A stretch of DNA of 45,270 bases, taken from the NCBI GenBank assembly GCA_903845295.1, contig CAIMWV010000001.1:1-45270 (forward strand). The letters are read 5' to 3'. A model generated the notes under the pieces. The model saw only the letters and a list, made by a program, of their open reading frames with translations, was not told the origin of the DNA and searched no databases. Below, in pieces: positions 1 through 8,075 of the stretch; position 1 is the stretch's first letter; every line of letters starts with the position of its first letter. Position numbers and translations under genes: made by a program. Source of the stretch: Candidatus Staskawiczbacteria bacterium. Its GTDB lineage: Bacteria > Patescibacteriota > Minisyncoccia > Minisyncoccales > Staskawiczbacteraceae.

Positions 1-1
1 C

Positions 2-97
2 GGATTGGAAGCGACAATCGTAACAAATGCAAAAAGCAAAGTAGAGGGGCTGGAATTATATAAATTATTAGGATTTCCTATAAAGGAAAGCAAATAA
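2..97 (+). CDS. rplE: 50S ribosomal protein L5 (uL5), C-terminal fragment truncated by the window edge
   Basis: Frame from base 2 reads GLEATIVTNAKSKVEGLELYKLLGFPIKESK*, typical L5 C-terminus; followed by S14/S8/L6 in spc-operon order. Confidence 0.85.
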   Translation, partial: GLEATIVTNAKSKVEGLELYKLLGFPIKESK

Positions 98-187
98 ATA
101 TTATAGAAATGGCTCCGCCATTTCTATAATTAATCGCTCGGTCGGAGTATGAAAATAAATTTTCACATTCCTCCCTTACTCATAATT

Positions 188-373
188 ATGGCAAAAGTAT
201 CACAAGAAGCAAAAGCAAAAAAGAAACCGAAATTTTCCAGCAGAAAGATCAGACGCTGTTTTCGATGCGGCAGAAGGCACGGTTTCATGAGGGCGTTCGG
301 CCTTTGCAGGATATGTTTCAGGGAATTGGCGAATAAAGGAGAAATTCCGGGAATTAAAAAATCAAGTTGGTAA
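188..373 (+). CDS. rpsN: 30S ribosomal protein S14 type Z (uS14), zinc-binding
   Basis: [61 protein letters not shown]; CxxC...CxxC; start refined from ORF 149 to ATG 188. Confidence 0.95.
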   Translation: MAKVSQEAKAKKKPKFSSRKIRRCFRCGRRHGFMRAFGLCRICFRELANKGEIPGIKKSSW

Positions 374-392
374 ACATAAAAATTTCAAAACT

Positions 393-782
393 ATGACTGA
401 TCCCATAACAGACATATTAAACCAGATAAAAAATGCGCAAGCTGTCGGTAAGACAGAGGTTTTGGTTCCTTCCTCAAAAATAAAAAACGAAATTGCAATG
501 ATTTTATCCAAAGAAAATTTTATCGGAGAAGTCAAAAAGGCCACGAAGGAGAAGATCAAAGCTTTAAAAATTTCCTTGAAATATGATAATGGGGTTCCGG
601 CAATAGCAGGATTTAAAAGAATTTCGAAGCCCGGGCAAAGAATCTACAACGGAGTTTCTGAAATAAAAAGAGTGCGTGGAGGATATGGAATATCAATAAT
701 TTCGACATCAAAAGGTCTTATGACGAATACAGAAGCAAGAAAAGCAAAGTTGGGCGGAGAAGTAATCTGCCAAATTTGGTAA
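393..782 (+). CDS. rpsH: 30S ribosomal protein S8 (uS8)
   Basis: MTDPITDILNQIKNAQ...; C-terminal GISIISTSKGLMTNTEARKAKLGGEVICQIW. Confidence 0.96.
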   Translation: MTDPITDILNQIKNAQAVGKTEVLVPSSKIKNEIAMILSKENFIGEVKKATKEKIKALKISLKYDNGVPAIAGFKRISKPGQRIYNGVSEIKRVRGGYGISIISTSKGLMTNTEARKAKLGGEVICQIW

Positions 783-869
783 CCCTTCGGCAGGCTCAGG
801 GTTATCCTGAGGACATTCGGCTGAGCTCAGTCGAAGCCCGGAGTCGAAGGATAATTAATATATAAAATT

Positions 870-1418
870 ATGTCAAGAATAGGCAAAAAACCAATAGAAA
901 TCCCACAGGGGGTGAAAACGGAAATCACAGAAAAAGAAATAAAGGTTTCCGGCCCCAAAGGAGAATTAAAGCAGACTATACACCATGAAATCAAAGTTGA
1001 ATTAAAAGACGGCAAGATTTTAGTTTCTCCAAAAACAGAGCTTTCAAAGAAAGGCAGGGGATTGTGGGGCTTATACAGGGCTTTAATATCAAATATGGTT
1101 ACGGGCGTTTCCAAGGGTTTTGAAAAAAAATTAGAAATTGAGGGAGTCGGATTTAAGGCAAACGTTGAAGGGGATAATCTGGTTTTGAACCTAGGATTTA
1201 CAAATCCTGTTAAAATAAAAAAAATACCCGGAGTTGATTTTAAAGTGGAAAAAAATGTTATTATAGTTTCCGGTTCGGATAAGGAAAGGATCGGATATAT
1301 TGCGGCACTGATCAGGAAACAGAAAAAAGCAGAGCCGTATAAAGGCAAAGGAATCAGATATCAGGGAGAAAAAGTCAGGAGAAAAGAAGGTAAAAAAGTA
1401 GTAGCATCTAGCAAGTAA
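870..1418 (+). CDS. rplF: 50S ribosomal protein L6 (uL6)
   Basis: MSRIGKKPIEIPQGVK...PYKGKGIRYQGEKVRRKEGKK. Confidence 0.97.
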   Translation: MSRIGKKPIEIPQGVKTEITEKEIKVSGPKGELKQTIHHEIKVELKDGKILVSPKTELSKKGRGLWGLYRALISNMVTGVSKGFEKKLEIEGVGFKANVEGDNLVLNLGFTNPVKIKKIPGVDFKVEKNVIIVSGSDKERIGYIAALIRKQKKAEPYKGKGIRYQGEKVRRKEGKKVVASSK

Positions 1419-1478
1419 AAGCAAGGCATACCCTTCGCCTGCGGGCTCAGGGTGATTTCCTCGCTTCGCTCGAAAATC

Positions 1479-1829
1479 ATGTCAGTAAAAAAAGACAAAA
1501 GAATAAGAAGGCATAAGAAAATAAGGATAAATATGCATGGCACCAAAGACAGGCCGAGGCTTTTTGTTTTCAGGTCAAACCAGCATATCTACGCCCAATT
1601 GGTTGACGATGACAAGGCAAAAGTTTTGCTTTCTGCATCAGATAAGGACTTAAAGCTGAAAAAGGGAGAAAAGAAATCTGATGCTGCAAAAGAGCTCGGT
1701 AAATTAATGGCCAAAAAAGCTATAGAAAATAAAATTGAAAAAGTTGTTTTTGACAGAGGAGGAATTGTTTTTCATGGCAGGATAAAGGCATTGGCCGACG
1801 GAGCAAGGGAAGGAGGGTTGCAATTCTAA
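1479..1829 (+). CDS. rplR: 50S ribosomal protein L18 (uL18)
   Basis: MSVKKDKRIRRHKKIRINMHGTKDRPRLFVFRSNQHIYAQ; start refined to ATG 1479. Confidence 0.95.
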   Translation: MSVKKDKRIRRHKKIRINMHGTKDRPRLFVFRSNQHIYAQLVDDDKAKVLLSASDKDLKLKKGEKKSDAAKELGKLMAKKAIENKIEKVVFDRGGIVFHGRIKALADGAREGGLQF

Positions 1830-1897
1830 TTTAAAAGTTAATATTAGAACCGCTTATTACATAGCTGTAATTCTGCGGAATTAAATAAAATTTTCAC

Positions 1898-2515
1898 ATG
1901 GCAGAAGAAATAAAAAAAGAAGCGCCCACGGGGGACAAAAAAGCAAATGACGGCTTTGTGCCGATTCCTACTGGCAGCGACCAGCCGGCTCCACAGAGAG
2001 CAGGGGGACAAAGAAATGATGGCTTCAGGCAGAGAAGGCCCGGTTTTGGCAGGGCCGGATTTGGCAGAGACAGGCAAAAAGACGAGTTCCAGACAAAACT
2101 TTTGGATTTAGCCAGAGTTACCAGAGTAACTGGCGGAGGCAAAAGAATGAGTTTTCGCGCAGTTGTTGTTGCCGGAGACAAAAAGGGCAAAGTTGGCATT
2201 GGCATAGACAAAGGAAAAGATGTTTCTCAAGCTATTGAAAAGGCTACCAGGCGCGCCAAAAAGGAGCTAGTCAGCGTTATTATTATAGATGGAACCATTC
2301 CTCATGAAGTTGAGGCAAAATACGGACCAGCGGTAATTTTATTAAAACCACAGAAAAAAGGAAGGGGATTGGTGGCTGGAGGTGCCGTCAGAACTATCTG
2401 CGATTTGGCCGGAATTAAAAATATTTCTTCAAAAATTCTTTCCGGTTCAAAAAATAAATTGAACAATGCAAGAGCCACAATGGAGGCGCTGAAAAAGTTA
2501 AAATCAAAAACATAA
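1898..2515 (+). CDS. rpsE: 30S ribosomal protein S5 (uS5) with extended basic/Gly-rich N-terminus
   Basis: RVTRVTGGGKRMSFRAVVVAGDKKGKVGIGIDKGKDVSQAIEKA. Confidence 0.96.
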   Translation: MAEEIKKEAPTGDKKANDGFVPIPTGSDQPAPQRAGGQRNDGFRQRRPGFGRAGFGRDRQKDEFQTKLLDLARVTRVTGGGKRMSFRAVVVAGDKKGKVGIGIDKGKDVSQAIEKATRRAKKELVSVIIIDGTIPHEVEAKYGPAVILLKPQKKGRGLVAGGAVRTICDLAGIKNISSKILSGSKNKLNNARATMEALKKLKSKT

Positions 2516-2517
2516 TT

Positions 2518-2949
2518 ATGCAACTTCACGAATTAAAACCAAAACATAAAAATAGGGCTAAAAAAAGAGTAGGCAGGGGAGGAGCACATGGAACTTATTC
2601 GGGCCATGGAATGAAGGGTCAAAAGTCAAGAGCCGGCAGAAAAATGGAACCTATTATCAGATCATTAATTAAAAGATATCCTAAATTGAAAGGATACAGA
2701 AGTTTTGCCATAGACAATTATTTTGCAGTGGTTAATCTTGAGGTTTTAGAAAAAACTTCAAAAGACGGCGAAACTATAAATCCGGAAAATTTGATTAAAA
2801 AGGGGCTTATTAGTAAAATGAAAGGAAGAACGCCAAAAGTTAAAATTTTAGGTACAGGCAAACTTACAAAAAAATTAGTTGTAGAAAATTGCAAAACATC
2901 GAAAACAGCGAAGGAAGCCGTAGAGAAAGCGGGAGGTTCAATTAAATAA
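2518..2949 (+). CDS. rplO: 50S ribosomal protein L15 (uL15)
   Basis: MQLHELKPKHKNRAKKRVGRGGAHGTYSGHGMKGQKSR; directly follows S5 with no L30 between. Confidence 0.95.
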   Translation: MQLHELKPKHKNRAKKRVGRGGAHGTYSGHGMKGQKSRAGRKMEPIIRSLIKRYPKLKGYRSFAIDNYFAVVNLEVLEKTSKDGETINPENLIKKGLISKMKGRTPKVKILGTGKLTKKLVVENCKTSKTAKEAVEKAGGSIK

Positions 2950-3005
2950 CAAAGCAAGGTATACCCTTCGCCCTGCGGGGCTCAGGGTGATTTGCTTCGC
3001 AAATC

Positions 3006-4283
3006 ATGTGGTACGAAAAAATAATTTTTCTTTTTAAGAACAAAGAATTAAGAGCCAAATTTTTATTTGTAATTTTTCTTTTTGTTGTTTTTCGGTTGGC
3101 GGCGAATATTCCAATACCGGGAATCGGCGCCGAAAATTTAAGAAAATTCTTTGACCAAAATCAGGTTTTTGGCCTTTTAAATTTGTTTACAGGCGGCGCC
3201 CTGAGTAATTTTTCAATTGTTTTGCTTGGGTTAGGCCCTTATATTACAGCTACGATCATTTTGCAGCTTTTAACAATGATTTTTCCGGGTCTGGAAAAGC
3301 TTTATAAGGAAGAAGGAGAAGCCGGCAGGCAAAAATTCAACCAATATTCAAGATTGCTTACAATTCCACTGGCTGCATTTGAAGGATATGGAATGCTTAT
3401 AGTTTTTGCGAAAGAGGGCATTATTTCCGGGCTTTCATTACCGGTTATGATCTCAGCTATTTTAACAATCACGGCCGGAGCAATGTTTTTAATGTGGATT
3501 GGTGAAATAATTTCTGAACAGGGAATGGGCAACGGTATTTCTTTATTGATTTTTGCCGGTATAGTTGCAAGAGTTCCAATTAATATTTTTCAGACATTTT
3601 CGACTTATAATCCCGCTCAGATTCCTTCTTATGTCGCATTTTTTGTACTTTCTATAGTTATAGTTGCCGGAGTTGTTTTGATTACCGAAGCTCGCAGAAA
3701 TATTCCGGTTTCCTACGCAAAGAGAGTCAGAGGCATGAAGATGTATGGAGGAACTTCAACTTATTTGCCGTTAAGCGTTAATCCGGCCGGAGTTATACCA
3801 ATTATCTTTGCCTTGTCTATACTTTTGTTCCCGGGAATGATAGCCAGCTATTTTGGCACATATTCAGGGATGGTTGGCAGCGTAGCCACAAACATCGGCG
3901 TATTTTTTAACAATGTTTGGATACACGGAGTTCTATATTTCTTATTAGTTATTCTTTTCACATATTTTTATACCGCAGTAACTTTTGATCCGAATACAAT
4001 CGCTGAAAACCTGCAGAAAATGGGCGGGTTTGTGCCGGGAGTAAGGCCGGGACAATCAACTGCTATTTTCGTAAAACACATTTTAAACAGAGTGTTGTTT
4101 ACAGGCGCAATATTTTTAGGATTAATAGCAATATTGCCGTCAATTGTTGCAGGCCTTACGGGCGTGACCGGATTTACATTTTTGGTTGGAGGAACCTCGC
4201 TTTTGATCGTTGTGAGCGTTGTTTTAGACACAGTAAGGCAAATTAATGCGCAATTGCAAATGCGCGAATACGAGACATTCTAA
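3006..4283 (+). CDS. secY: Protein translocase subunit SecY
   Basis: 425 aa, multi-TM, NIPIPGIG...LLNLFTGGALSNFSIVLLGLGPYITATIILQLLT, ARRNIPVSYAKRVRG. Confidence 0.97.
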   Translation: MWYEKIIFLFKNKELRAKFLFVIFLFVVFRLAANIPIPGIGAENLRKFFDQNQVFGLLNLFTGGALSNFSIVLLGLGPYITATIILQLLTMIFPGLEKLYKEEGEAGRQKFNQYSRLLTIPLAAFEGYGMLIVFAKEGIISGLSLPVMISAILTITAGAMFLMWIGEIISEQGMGNGISLLIFAGIVARVPINIFQTFSTYNPAQIPSYVAFFVLSIVIVAGVVLITEARRNIPVSYAKRVRGMKMYGGTSTYLPLSVNPAGVIPIIFALSILLFPGMIASYFGTYSGMVGSVATNIGVFFNNVWIHGVLYFLLVILFTYFYTAVTFDPNTIAENLQKMGGFVPGVRPGQSTAIFVKHILNRVLFTGAIFLGLIAILPSIVAGLTGVTGFTFLVGGTSLLIVVSVVLDTVRQINAQLQMREYETF

Positions 4284-4286
4284 TCT

Positions 4287-4979
4287 ATGCCTAAACAAGC
4301 TATAATGCTATTTGGCCCTCCCGGAGCCGGCAAAGGAACCCAGGCAGAACTTTTATCTGATAAAACCGGATATTATCATTTCGAGTCCAGCAAAGTTATA
4401 GAAGCTTGTTTCAATAAGGAAAGTCCGGAAAAAGTTTTTAAGATAGAAGGCAAAAGCTATAAAGTTAAAGACGAAAAAAAACTATGGAACACAGGAGAAC
4501 TTAACAGCCCGCCTTTTGTTGTTTTTCTGATGGAAGAAAAAATAAAGGAATTGGCCGAAGAAGGAAAATCTATTATCTTTTCTGGCTCTCCGAGAACTGT
4601 TTATGAAGCAGAAAAAGAAATACCTATTTTGAAAAAGCTTTATGGCATAAAGAATATCAGATTTATATTACTTGAGATAAAAGCCGAAACTACAATTTTC
4701 AGGAATTCTCACAGAAGAATTTGTGAATTAATCCGCCATTCAATTTTATTCAGTCCTGAAACAGAAAAACTGACAAAATGTCCCCTGGACGGCTCAGATT
4801 TAGTCAGAAGAAAAGGTTTAGATGACCCCGAATCAATTAAAAGAAGATTGGAAGTTTTTAAAGAGCAAACTTTTCCAGTAATAGAGATTATACAAAAATA
4901 CGGCGTGCATCTGCATAAAGTGAACGGGGAACAAACTGTGGCAGATGTCCATAAAAACGTTTTGAATTCTATAAAATGA
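4287..4979 (+). CDS. adk: Adenylate kinase family
   Basis: P-loop GPPGAGKGTQAELL; position after secY; DDPESIKRRLEVF. Confidence 0.9.
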   Translation: MPKQAIMLFGPPGAGKGTQAELLSDKTGYYHFESSKVIEACFNKESPEKVFKIEGKSYKVKDEKKLWNTGELNSPPFVVFLMEEKIKELAEEGKSIIFSGSPRTVYEAEKEIPILKKLYGIKNIRFILLEIKAETTIFRNSHRRICELIRHSILFSPETEKLTKCPLDGSDLVRRKGLDDPESIKRRLEVFKEQTFPVIEIIQKYGVHLHKVNGEQTVADVHKNVLNSIK

Positions 4980-5725
4980 CAATAATCAAATCAGAAAAAG
5001 AAATTCAAATAATAAAAGAAGGCGGAAAAATTTTAGCCACCGTTGTAAAGGAATTAGAGAAAATGGCTAAACCCGGAATTACAACTTTAGAATTAGACAG
5101 AGCCGCAGAGGCTCTTATTTTGTCTTTTGGGGGCAAACCGGCTTTCAAAGGTTATGACGGCTTTCCTTATTCTCTCTGCGCCTCGGTAAATGAAAATATT
5201 GTGCATGGGTTTCCTTCAGATTATGTTTTGAAAAATGGCGATATATTAAAATTAGACCTTGGAGTCTTATATAATGGTTACAATACAGATATGGCAATAA
5301 CAGTTGCTGTCGGAGAAGTTTCCTTTGAGGCAAAACGACTGATGAATGTTACAAAAAAATCTTTAAGGTTAGGAATTAAAAAAGCAAAAATTGGAAATAC
5401 AATTGGAGATATTGGAAACACCGTCGGCAGATTTATTGAAGACCAGGGATTTGGAGTTGTAAGGGACTTGTGCGGCCACGGAATCGGAAAAAACGTCCAC
5501 GAAGACCCGAAAATCCCAAACTTCGGGAAAAGGGGGACAGGAGAAAAACTGGCTGAAGGAATGGTAATTTGCATTGAACCGATGGTAACAATGGGCGACT
5601 GGCAGATAAAAAGATCCAAAGACGGTTATGGTTACCAGACAAAAGACGACTCTCTTTCAGCTCATTTTGAACACACGCTTGCTATTACCAAAAACGGGCC
5701 GGTTGTATTGACAGAAATAGATTAA
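4976..5725 (+). CDS. map: Methionine aminopeptidase type I
   Basis: LCGHGIGKNVHEDPKIPNFGKRGTGEKLAEGMVICIEPM; overlaps adk stop (ATGA). Confidence 0.97.
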   Translation: MTIIKSEKEIQIIKEGGKILATVVKELEKMAKPGITTLELDRAAEALILSFGGKPAFKGYDGFPYSLCASVNENIVHGFPSDYVLKNGDILKLDLGVLYNGYNTDMAITVAVGEVSFEAKRLMNVTKKSLRLGIKKAKIGNTIGDIGNTVGRFIEDQGFGVVRDLCGHGIGKNVHEDPKIPNFGKRGTGEKLAEGMVICIEPMVTMGDWQIKRSKDGYGYQTKDDSLSAHFEHTLAITKNGPVVLTEID

Positions 5726-5736
5726 TATGATACAAT
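5708..5736 (+). promoter_or_regulatory. sigma70-like promoter of GC-rich cassette 1
   Basis: TTGACA (5708-5713) - N17 - TACAAT (5731-5736); overlaps the 3' end of map. Confidence 0.75.
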
Positions 5737-5750
5737 ATAAATATAAATTC

Positions 5751-5851
5751 GGACTTTGAAAACTTATTTTTGTCCCCGCTAAAGAGCATTTATATGTTTT
5801 TTCGCGGGGACAAAATCTTTTTTCGACGCGTGGGCGAAAAAAGATAAGTCC
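5751..5851 (+). promoter_or_regulatory. Structured 5' leader (nested hairpins) of cassette 1
   Basis: 12-bp perfect hairpin 5768-5779/5804-5815, hairpin 5818-5825/5835-5842, closed by ggactt/aagtcc 5751-5756/5846-5851. Confidence 0.65.
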
Positions 5852-5868
5852 TAGGAAGGGAGCTAAAG

Positions 5869-6105
5869 ATGGCGATATCCGTTTTGAATACGACCGTTCC
5901 CGGGTCTCAACATGAGGCCTGCGAGGGCTGTGGCAGTTCGTCAGTCAGCATCCAGTTAACCGATGAAGCTAACGCGGCTTGGTTCTGCGGAACCTGCGCG
6001 GGAGACTCGGAGAAGGTTGGGGTCGCATTTGCGAAGATGCGAAGGGTGTTGACGGCCCGCACGGAGGGAAGGAAACTCCACCTGGGACTGGCTTGCTCCA
6101 ACTAG
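5869..6105 (+). CDS. Small GC-rich-encoded Cys-rich (zinc-ribbon-like) protein, unknown function
   Basis: MAISVLNTTVPGSQHEACEGCGSS...WFCGTCA, CxxC-N18-CxxC; SD ggaaggga upstream; own promoter and terminator. Confidence 0.7.
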   Translation: MAISVLNTTVPGSQHEACEGCGSSSVSIQLTDEANAAWFCGTCAGDSEKVGVAFAKMRRVLTARTEGRKLHLGLACSN

Positions 6106-6126
6106 GAAGCTAGTATTTTGTTTATG

Positions 6127-6156
6127 GGCAGCGCGCGTTGTGCTGCCTTTTGTTTT
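6127..6156 (+). terminator. Intrinsic terminator of cassette 1
   Basis: ggcagc-gcgcgttgt-gctgcc followed by ttttgtttt. Confidence 0.7.
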
Positions 6157-6170
6157 GCAGATTTATATAT

Positions 6171-6199
6171 TTGACAAAGAAATATTTATAAATTAATAT
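6171..6199 (+). promoter_or_regulatory. sigma70-like promoter of cassette 2
   Basis: TTGACA (6171-6176) - N17 - TAATAT (6194-6199). Confidence 0.75.
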
Positions 6200-6319
6200 T
6201 TAACCATTGTTCTTTAAAATTTTTATATTTGACTCCACATTTTAGGGCGTTTAAGTGTTTTAAAATGTGGAGTTAAGGGTTTTGTTTCAGTTTGAGCCCG
6301 CAGAAATGGAGGAGGATTT

Positions 6320-6646
6320 ATGGCTTTAATTGTTTTAGAGCGTGATCAGAAATCAGATCATGCCTGCCAGGCTCAGGGCTGTCCTTTTGTGCCATGTAAG
6401 GCGAGTACATTCATCTTGGAAGACACATCAGATCGCATGCTCGGCTTTTGTGCCAATTGTGCTGAGCCATGGGGAGAAGGCAACGGTTTCGGGGATAGGG
6501 TTTATCTGACTTTCAATTTGCCGATTCCTGAACGCCCTAAACCCGAGCCTGCTTCCAAACGGCCGATAAGTAAAGAGGAGCGCGAGTTTCTGGTTGCTAA
6601 GGGTAGCAAACCGAGCCGCCGGCTAGACATCGGCATACCGGCTTGA
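6320..6646 (+). CDS. Small GC-rich-encoded Cys-rich protein, similar in layout to 5869-6105
   Basis: MALIVLERDQKSDHACQAQGCPFVPC...GFCANCA; SD ggaggaggattt; leader hairpin actccacatttta.../taaaatgtggagt. Confidence 0.7.
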   Translation: MALIVLERDQKSDHACQAQGCPFVPCKASTFILEDTSDRMLGFCANCAEPWGEGNGFGDRVYLTFNLPIPERPKPEPASKRPISKEEREFLVAKGSKPSRRLDIGIPA

Positions 6647-6668
6647 TACATCCCTTTTTTGCCGTAGA

Positions 6669-6706
6669 CCCCGCAGTCGCACCAAGCGATTGCGGGGCTA
6701 TTTTTT
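6669..6706 (+). terminator. Intrinsic terminator of cassette 2
   Basis: ccccgcagtcgc-accaa-gcgattgcgggg then tattttttac. Confidence 0.85.
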
Positions 6707-6732
6707 ACAATTTTTTATAGAATACATTAATA

Positions 6733-6761
6733 TTGACAAATTTTTATTTATGTTATACAAT
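6733..6761 (+). promoter_or_regulatory. sigma70-like promoter of cassette 3
   Basis: TTGACA (6733-6738) - N17 - TACAAT (6756-6761). Confidence 0.78.
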
Positions 6762-6833
6762 ATCAGTATCAAAACACTGTGTTTTGGTCTGCGATTAACT
6801 TCGCAGTTTGTAAACTAAAACAAGGAGATGGCC

Positions 6834-7190
6834 ATGGTTTACGTTGCGTTGATTCTCGGTTTCAACTTCTTGGTTGGCACTGGTATCGCCACCGCAGTTA
6901 TCATCAGCCGCCTGCGGAGTCGCCGGTCACAGATCGACTGGGACGCGCCATTGGCTGCCAGCCGTCAGCCACAGATCGACTGGGACGCGCCATCGACGGC
7001 CGCTGGGTGGGATCCGGATGATGAGTACCGCCAGCGCAAGGCCGCAGAACGTGAGCGCCAGTTGGCAAAGCGCGAGCCGAAGCTGCGCGCGGTGATTCGC
7101 ATGTTCATCATCCGCGACGATGGCACCAGGATTCCGTTGGCCTACGGCGCCACGGTGCCTCTCGGCGCCACGGTCGAGCTTCGCGGCTAG
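6834..7190 (+). CDS. Small single-TM protein with duplicated IDWDAP motif, GC-rich, unknown function
   Basis: MVYVALILGFNFLVGTGIATAVIISRLRSRRSQIDWDAP...QIDWDAP...; SD aaggag 6 nt before ATG 6834 favours this start over ATG 6828. Confidence 0.65.
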   Translation: MVYVALILGFNFLVGTGIATAVIISRLRSRRSQIDWDAPLAASRQPQIDWDAPSTAAGWDPDDEYRQRKAAERERQLAKREPKLRAVIRMFIIRDDGTRIPLAYGATVPLGATVELRG

Positions 7191-7215
7191 GACCCGCTGA
7201 TTGTGAAGGTTAAGA

Positions 7216-7257
7216 AGTCCCGCAGAATCGTTTAACGATTGCGGGACTGTTTTTTTA
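7216..7257 (+). terminator. Intrinsic terminator of cassette 3
   Basis: agtcccgcagaatcgt-tta-acgattgcgggact followed by gttttttt. Confidence 0.85.
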
Positions 7258-7292
7258 CATTTCGATATTTTATGATAGAATATATTAATATT

Positions 7293-7994
7293 ATGAAATC
7301 TTTAATTGTAGCTAACTGGAAAATGAATCCGGAAAGCGCCAAAGAAGCGAAGGCTCTTTTTAGCGCAGTGAAAAAAGGAATAGCCGGATTGAATAAAAAA
7401 ATAGATGTTGTTATGTGCCCGCCATACGAATATTTAGGCCTTTTAAAGGGTTTAATTTTGGGAGCGCAGAATTGTTTCTATGAGGAAAAAGGAGCTTACA
7501 CAGGCGAAATTTCAGCTTTAATGCTGAAAAATATGGGCGTTGAATATGTTATTTTGGGGCATTCTGAGAGGAGACGAATGGGCGAAACTGATGAGCAAAT
7601 TAATAAAAAGCTCGTAAAGGCCGTCCAGGCGGGATTAACGCCTATCCTATGCGTCGGCGAAAAAAAAGAAGATAAAGACCGGGGTAAAAAACAAGAGGTT
7701 TTAGAAGCCCAAATTAAGCAATGTTTAGGGGGGATTACCGCAGATGTAGTTATAGCATACGAACCTGTCTGGGCTATTGGAACGGGGGATAATTGCGGGG
7801 TTGACGAAACCAAAGAGTCAATTGATTTTATAAGAAAATTTGTTAAAACTGGAACAAGAATACTTTACGGGGGGAGTGTGAAAAGCGATAATTCCGGTAG
7901 TTATTTAAAAGAAGCTGGTGCTAATGGTTTGTTGGTTGGCGGAGCTTCATTAAATGCCAAAGAATTTATTGGAATTGTAAAATCAGCGGAGTAA
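7293..7994 (+). CDS. tpiA: Triosephosphate isomerase
   Basis: MKSLIVANWKMNPESAKEA...GHSERRRMGETDEQINKK...AYEPVWAIGTG...ILYGGSVK; start refined to 7293. Confidence 0.97.
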   Translation: MKSLIVANWKMNPESAKEAKALFSAVKKGIAGLNKKIDVVMCPPYEYLGLLKGLILGAQNCFYEEKGAYTGEISALMLKNMGVEYVILGHSERRRMGETDEQINKKLVKAVQAGLTPILCVGEKKEDKDRGKKQEVLEAQIKQCLGGITADVVIAYEPVWAIGTGDNCGVDETKESIDFIRKFVKTGTRILYGGSVKSDNSGSYLKEAGANGLLVGGASLNAKEFIGIVKSAE

Positions 7995-8003
7995 ATAATA
8001 TTT

Positions 8004-8038
8004 AAAAAGGCCGTTCTGCAATATTGAGCGGTCTTTTT
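8004..8038 (+). terminator. Intrinsic terminator after tpiA
   Basis: aaaaaggccgttctgcaatattgagcggtcttttt. Confidence 0.7.
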
Positions 8039-8041
8039 GTA

Positions 8042-8070
8042 TTGACGTGGCTTGTGAAAAGGTGTAAAAA
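8042..8070 (+). promoter_or_regulatory. Promoter of the structured ncRNA
   Basis: TTGACG (8042-8047) - N17 - TAAAAA (8065-8070). Confidence 0.6.
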
Positions 8071-8075
8071 AAAGA

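Noticed and set aside
6779-7095. Alternative-frame ORFs 6779-7021 and 6874-7095
   Set aside because: Overlap the SD-supported 6834-7190 ORF; no independent translation signals.
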